Assembly (NCBI GenBank): GCA_020853835.1
Contig: JADYYC010000232.1
Coordinates: forward strand, 1 to 10,259
Length of the DNA stretch: 10,259 nucleotides
Reading direction: 5' to 3'
From: Anaerolineales bacterium
GTDB lineage: Bacteria > Chloroflexota > Anaerolineae > Anaerolineales > UBA4823
Shown here: positions 6,443 through 10,259 of the stretch, in pieces
How positions within the stretch are numbered: the stretch's first letter is position 1
How the letters are laid out: every line of letters begins with the position of its first letter
The notes under the pieces: generated by a model
Database searches by the model: none
Told to the model about the DNA's origin: nothing
What the model saw: the letters and a program-made list of their open reading frames with translations, nothing else
Program-made: the position numbers and the translations under genes

Positions 6443-7411
6443 ATGGCCGCGATCTCCGAAACCATTGCGCCCGCCGCCAGGCAGGAACACCTGCGCCCGT
6501 TCGACATCCGGCGCGACCTGAGAGAGGTGGCTGACCTGGTTGAATTGTGCTTTGCCGAGACGCTGGATCCCGACGGGCGCGATTACCTGGCGCGCCTGCG
6601 CTCGACAGCCAGAAGTTCATCGTGGGTGGGGCGGGCCAGGGGCTGGGCGAACGCGCCGATGAGCGGGTTCGTGTGGCAGGAAGACGGGCAGATCGTCGGG
6701 AACGCGAGCCTGATCCCCTACCTGCTGCAAGGCCAGCGCTGCTACCTGATTGCAAACGTGGCGGTCCATCCAGACTATCGCTTGCGCGGGATCGGACGCA
6801 TGTTGACCGAAAAGTCGATCGAATTTGCGCGCAACAAACACGCCCCCGCGGCCTGGCTACACGTCCGGGAGGATAACCCGGCGGCGCGGAACCTGTACCT
6901 TTCGCTCGGATTTCAAGAAAAGGCGATGCGCACGACCTGGGTGGCGAACCCGGATCATATCCCGCCTGGAAAGGCGTCGGGGATTCAAATCACCACCCTG
7001 AAAAACCGGTATTGGACGGTGATGAAGGAATGGCTGCGCCGCAGCTATCCTGACGAGCTCGCCTGGCATTCGTGGTTCCGCCTGAACAATCTGCGCCCGG
7101 GGTGGCTGGGCGTGATCTCACGGTTTCTGAACAACGCTTATGTGATCCAATGGGCGGCGCTGCGCCAGGGCCGCCTGGCCGCCGGCGCGGCGTGGCAGTC
7201 GACCTGGTCGTATGCCAACGCGATCTGGCTGGCCGCGCCTGAAAGAGGCGCGGACGAGGCCGTGCAGTTCCTGCTGCAACACATTCGGCGCAGCTCTCCC
7301 ACCCGGCGCGCCGTGGCGCTGGAATATCCGGCTGGGAGGTACGCTGAAGCGATCCAGGAGGCGGGGTTCAGAGAGCAGCAGACGCTGGTCTGGATGAAGT
7401 TGAAGCTTTAA
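6443..7411 (+). CDS. GNAT-family N-acetyltransferase, probable tandem GNAT
   Basis: A 322-residue acetyltransferase that would use acetyl-CoA to modify an unidentified amine. The first GNAT domain (about 20-165) has motif A IANVAVHPDYRLRGIGRM (103-120) with the acetyl-CoA pyrophosphate loop RLRGIG. Motif B is VREDNPAARNLYLSLGF (141-157). The protein is about twice single-GNAT length. Its C-terminus (VALEYPAGRYAEAIQEAGF, then a final beta-strand QTLVWMKLKL) resembles the end of a second GNAT fold that lacks a clear motif A, as in tandem GNAT proteins where only one half is active. The ATG at 6443 is preceded by GGTGA as a weak ribosome site. It is divergent from the nurA-like gene, and its stop codon overlaps that of the convergent glycosyltransferase gene. 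No signal peptide. The substrate is unknown. Confidence 0.88.
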   Translation: MAAISETIAPAARQEHLRPFDIRRDLREVADLVELCFAETLDPDGRDYLARLRSTARSSSWVGRARGWANAPMSGFVWQEDGQIVGNASLIPYLLQGQRCYLIANVAVHPDYRLRGIGRMLTEKSIEFARNKHAPAAWLHVREDNPAARNLYLSLGFQEKAMRTTWVANPDHIPPGKASGIQITTLKNRYWTVMKEWLRRSYPDELAWHSWFRLNNLRPGWLGVISRFLNNAYVIQWAALRQGRLAAGAAWQSTWSYANAIWLAAPERGADEAVQFLLQHIRRSSPTRRAVALEYPAGRYAEAIQEAGFREQQTLVWMKLKL

Positions 7412-9726
7412 TCTTTGGGCTGCGCCTGAAATCCCGATCGGTCCTGGTTAAGAAAGCCCGGCAGACCCACCAGTTGCTCCACGCGATGTTCCCAGGAGTG
7501 CGCCCGAACGTAGGCTTGAAGCAATTCGGGGTCAACCGTGGCGCCCATGGCTGCTCGGATGTTTTTGAGAAACTCGGCCGTGCTTTCCGACAGGAAAACA
7601 TAAGGGATATCATAGAGCGGCGGAAGATCGGGGACGACCACCGGGACGTTCATCGCCAGATATTCATAGAGCTTCAGAGGGCTGGTGGCGCGGGTGATTT
7701 TGTTCACCTTCCAGGGGATGATCGCCACGCTGCTGTTCGCCAGGTAAGCTGGCAGGCTGGCCTGGGGCTTAAGCCCCAGGAAATGCAGGTTGGGTTCCGT
7801 CGAGGGGCATTGCCCCCGGTAATCCCCGATGACGACAACAGCCGCATCCGGATTGTGCCTGGCGACCTCTAAAAGCAAGTCCCAATCGAACCACTCTCCC
7901 CACAACGCGCCAACATAAGTGATCATTTTGTCTTCACCGGGCAAGTCATCGGGCCGCAAGTAAGCCCGTTGGCAATCGAACAGGCGCAAATTTACGGCGT
8001 TCGGAAGGAACGCGACCGGCCGCCCGGACTGGCGCTCAAGGCGCTCCACCAGGAGGGGCGCTGTGGCGATGAGCACGTCCGACGCGGAAACCACCTCTTT
8101 CTCAACCTCTTCGGTGTACCAGGTAGAACCAAGCTGGGTATCCCAGTCATCCAGGAGATCGTAGGCAATGCCCGCCCCAACTTGGCGCAGCCGCTTGACC
8201 AGCGGAAGGAAGTCCGCCAGGGGAAACTCGAGCAAAGCGCCGGCGGGTTTGCTGGCCAGAATTTCGGCGTATTTCGAGTGGAACGCCTCCCAGGAGAAGT
8301 CTGCGAGGTCGTAAAGGAGCAGGTTGGGGTGAGCGATGCGCAGGCCCAGGTTGACGCTCTCATACGACTTGAATTTGTTGAGATAAACGACGAGGTAGTT
8401 CTGGCGCAGCAACTCAAGGGCAAGCTGGGCGCCGCGCGAACCGCCGCCGGTGTCGTGGATCGGGACGCCCGCAAGGATGAACACCACGCCTCGCGCCTCC
8501 CTGAACCGCTTCAGATCGATTTCGGGTCTGCGCTTCCGGCCGGCAAGAAAACCGCGCACCATGGCTACCTTCAGGCCGGTTTCGGCGATGTAACGCTTCA
8601 AAGAACCGTGCCTGTGAATGATGAACAACCCCGCGAACAGGATCAGCGCAGCAACGAAGAGGTAGAGCCAAGCATCGTTGATCCACAAGCTGAGAGCAGC
8701 CAGGCCGATAAACACGAACAGGAAGAAAACCCCCACCAGAATTTGCCTGGATATCGCCAGATAGTTCGAGGCATGCACGCCCGATTCCCCATCCCCGACA
8801 GACCAGAGGCGCACTTTGTTCCAGTAACCGCGCAGGTCTTCGGGGGCAAACCAATTGACGATTGCATCTGGCGCAAACGCCCGGCGGCTGCTGAATTTCC
8901 TAAGCTCCAGCGCAAAATAGGTGTCCTCCCCGGTGAGCGTGAGCCACTCCGGATAGCCGCCAGCCTGCCGCCAGAGCTCGCGGGTGAAGGCAATCGAGCG
9001 TGAAGATGGGATGAAGCTGGCGGGGTCGACCTGATCCAGCGTGGGCCAGGCGCGGCGCTTCAGGACCTGGCCGCGGCGGTCGATGACAACGTACCATCCG
9101 CTGACCATCTGGATGCGCTCGTCCCGTTCAAAGGGCGCCAGGATGTTCTCAAGCCAGGTTTTTTCGGGGCGGCAGCCAAAATCGGTGGCGGCGATGACCG
9201 GATATTTGGCCCCTTCGATGGCAAGGTTGCGCCCATGGGCGATATTGATGCCATGCTCGAACAGGAGATGAATGGGAACGGGCGAACTCTGCGCCTGCGC
9301 TTCTAATAACTCGATCGTCCCGTCGGTGGAGCCGCCGTCAACCAGGATGATCTCATCCGGCAGGCGGGTCTGTTGGAAAATGCACTCCATCCATTGTTCC
9401 AGGTTGCCGGCTTCGTTTCGCAGGGTGGAGATCAGCGACACCTTCACAGGGTTGCGCGGCCCCGTCACCCTCTCTCGAAACGGGTAGGCAGGGAAAAGGG
9501 CTTCATTGTCGGTGAAGAGGATGGTGTAGCCGAAGTCTTCTGGAGTGTAACCGTCAGTGAAAAGGCCGGTTGCCTCGATCCAGCGCGTAACCCGGCGGCG
9601 CAAAGGGCCCAGCGCAAGCAGATCCCTTGCCAGGTAATAGAGGCGCCGGGCGTTTCTTTCACGCTGGCTGTCCCTGGGTAAAAACCGATAGTGTATGTTC
9701 TTTAATAGATTTTCCTGTGCCATCAT
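7408..9726 (-). CDS. Bifunctional glycosyltransferase: GT2 domain, membrane hairpin, GT4-like domain
   Basis: A 772-residue fusion. The GT2 domain (about 94-315) has KVSLISTLRNEAGNLEQW (95-112), the nucleotide-sugar motif EIILVDGGSTDGT (125-137), TDFG (181-184) and the catalytic GED (266-268). Two hydrophobic segments (about 327-347 and 352-371) would anchor it in the inner membrane with both catalytic parts cytosolic. The C-terminal part (about 412-750) is a GT-B, GT4-like domain with a glycine-rich loop GGGSRGAQLALELL (427-440) and the donor-site motif SPLKLYEYLAMNVPVV (682-697). It probably adds two sugars to a lipid-linked glycan or exopolysaccharide; sugars are unknown. The frame is open to a TTG at 9774, but ATG 9726 (or the adjacent ATG 9723) is preferred. 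A TATAAT box at 9761-9766 would place the transcript start downstream of the TTG, and no conserved sequence lies before residue 1. No strong ribosome site is visible. Confidence 0.88.
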   Translation of the reverse strand: MMAQENLLKNIHYRFLPRDSQRERNARRLYYLARDLLALGPLRRRVTRWIEATGLFTDGYTPEDFGYTILFTDNEALFPAYPFRERVTGPRNPVKVSLISTLRNEAGNLEQWMECIFQQTRLPDEIILVDGGSTDGTIELLEAQAQSSPVPIHLLFEHGINIAHGRNLAIEGAKYPVIAATDFGCRPEKTWLENILAPFERDERIQMVSGWYVVIDRRGQVLKRRAWPTLDQVDPASFIPSSRSIAFTRELWRQAGGYPEWLTLTGEDTYFALELRKFSSRRAFAPDAIVNWFAPEDLRGYWNKVRLWSVGDGESGVHASNYLAISRQILVGVFFLFVFIGLAALSLWINDAWLYLFVAALILFAGLFIIHRHGSLKRYIAETGLKVAMVRGFLAGRKRRPEIDLKRFREARGVVFILAGVPIHDTGGGSRGAQLALELLRQNYLVVYLNKFKSYESVNLGLRIAHPNLLLYDLADFSWEAFHSKYAEILASKPAGALLEFPLADFLPLVKRLRQVGAGIAYDLLDDWDTQLGSTWYTEEVEKEVVSASDVLIATAPLLVERLERQSGRPVAFLPNAVNLRLFDCQRAYLRPDDLPGEDKMITYVGALWGEWFDWDLLLEVARHNPDAAVVVIGDYRGQCPSTEPNLHFLGLKPQASLPAYLANSSVAIIPWKVNKITRATSPLKLYEYLAMNVPVVVPDLPPLYDIPYVFLSESTAEFLKNIRAAMGATVDPELLQAYVRAHSWEHRVEQLVGLPGFLNQDRSGFQAQPKD

Positions 9727-9760
9727 TATCCGCGCAGATCGATGTTGAAAAACCGCATAG

Positions 9761-9766
9761 ATTATA
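9761..9766 (-). promoter_or_regulatory. -10 box upstream of the GT2-GT4 gene
   Basis: Minus-strand TATAAT at 9766-9761 is a perfect -10 hexamer. The -35 region 17 bp upstream is only TTTTGA, so the match is partial. Initiation near 9754 would give a leader of about 28 bases to ATG 9726, which supports that start over TTG 9774. Confidence 0.45.
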
Positions 9767-9865
9767 CTGGACAAACCGTCTAATCAAAATCCACGTCCGA
9801 AAGCGGGTAGAATGTGTTGTTGCAGGAGTCGGAACGATCAGTTCAATGAACTTGGCGAAAAAATC

Positions 9866-10259
9866 ATGAGCAAGTGGAAATTTTGGAAATTTGTCCCACC
9901 GCTTGGGTGCACTTTGGCTGTTGTGCTCGTACTCAGGCTAGGGATATACCAATGGCTGCACACGCACGGATATTTTTATGGCATCCCCTGGGATTCGTTT
10001 ATGCGCACGCAGATCGCATATAACTGGTCCAGGGAGCCCTTTTTTGCGCCGTCAGATGGCTACTGGCTGCCGCTGCAGTTCTATCTTGTGGGCAGCGTAT
10101 TTGCGCTCATCCGGCCCTGGCTGCCGACTTCTGAGATCCTGGTCCCGGTAGCTATCAATAACATCTTCTTTATTGCATCGATCGTCGTTCTTTTCTTCCT
10201 GACGCTCGAGCTTGCCAAAGACCCACTCGTTGCCGGCGCGGCCTGCGTCCTGGCGAGCG
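9866..10259 (+). CDS. Polytopic membrane protein, GT-C (GT39-like) glycosyltransferase candidate, 3' end outside window
   Basis: The first 131 residues of a membrane protein that runs off the window. A short basic N-terminus (MSKWKFWKF) precedes a hydrophobic helix at about 10-31. A soluble loop follows with WDSFMRTQIAYNW (42-54), whose Asp43 sits where GT-C glycosyltransferases carry their first-loop catalytic Asp. Further hydrophobic segments lie at about 68-86 and 91-114. This layout resembles GT39-like or ArnT-like enzymes that take sugars from polyprenyl-phosphate donors. The ATG at 9866 overlaps a TGA in another frame (ATGA), and no clear Shine-Dalgarno site is seen. The neighbouring divergent glycosyltransferase supports a cell-envelope sugar role. 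The GT-C call is inference; the membrane-protein call is firm. A TAGAAT at 9808-9813 could be a -10 box but has no -35 partner. Confidence 0.75.
   Translation, partial: MSKWKFWKFVPPLGCTLAVVLVLRLGIYQWLHTHGYFYGIPWDSFMRTQIAYNWSREPFFAPSDGYWLPLQFYLVGSVFALIRPWLPTSEILVPVAINNIFFIASIVVLFFLTLELAKDPLVAGAACVLAS

Noticed and set aside
7969..9003. 344-codon plus-strand frame opposite the glycosyltransferase
   Set aside because: Antisense shadow of a gene with conserved glycosyltransferase motifs.

Overview
The window is GC-rich bacterial chromosome, densely packed with genes on both strands. Gene content (GAF/HisKA_3 sensor kinase, HerA-NurA module, cell-envelope glycosyltransferases, MsrB) and protein style suggest a Chloroflexota bacterium, probably Anaerolineae-like. 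That placement is inference from memory of such genomes and was not tested. The window starts inside one gene and ends inside another.

Layout. (1) 1-1278 (+): 3' part of a NarL-type sensor histidine kinase with a GAF domain. (2) 1295-1338: four tandem copies of an 11-bp unit. (3) 1349-2119 (+): an alpha/beta hydrolase with a full catalytic triad. (4) 2128-2283 (+): a compact tRNA-Val(GAC) unit with a consensus promoter and an intrinsic terminator. (5) 2352-2756 (+): MsrB methionine sulfoxide reductase. (6) 6348 down to 2813 (-): a tight three-gene operon encoding a NurA-family nuclease, a small HAS-barrel-like protein, and a HerA-family ATPase with its own HAS barrel. A good sigma70-type promoter sits at 6384-6412. 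(7) 6443-7411 (+): a GNAT acetyltransferase with a probable second, degenerate GNAT half, divergent from the operon. (8) 9726 down to 7408 (-): a fused GT2-membrane-GT4 glycosyltransferase whose stop codon overlaps the GNAT stop. (9) 9866 to the window end (+): start of a polytopic membrane protein resembling GT-C (GT39-like) glycosyltransferases.

How the genes work together. The nuclease-HAS-ATPase operon is the only clear multi-gene system. HerA and NurA are known to form a DNA end-processing motor-nuclease. The extra HAS-barrel protein between them is a candidate third subunit that may adapt or gate the nuclease-motor interface. The two glycosyltransferase genes at the right end are divergently transcribed and probably belong to a surface-polysaccharide or glycolipid region. 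The kinase, hydrolase, tRNA, MsrB and GNAT genes look like ordinary chromosomal genes. I saw no insertion sequence, CRISPR array, phage gene or integration scar. No stretch over 300 bases lacks a gene.
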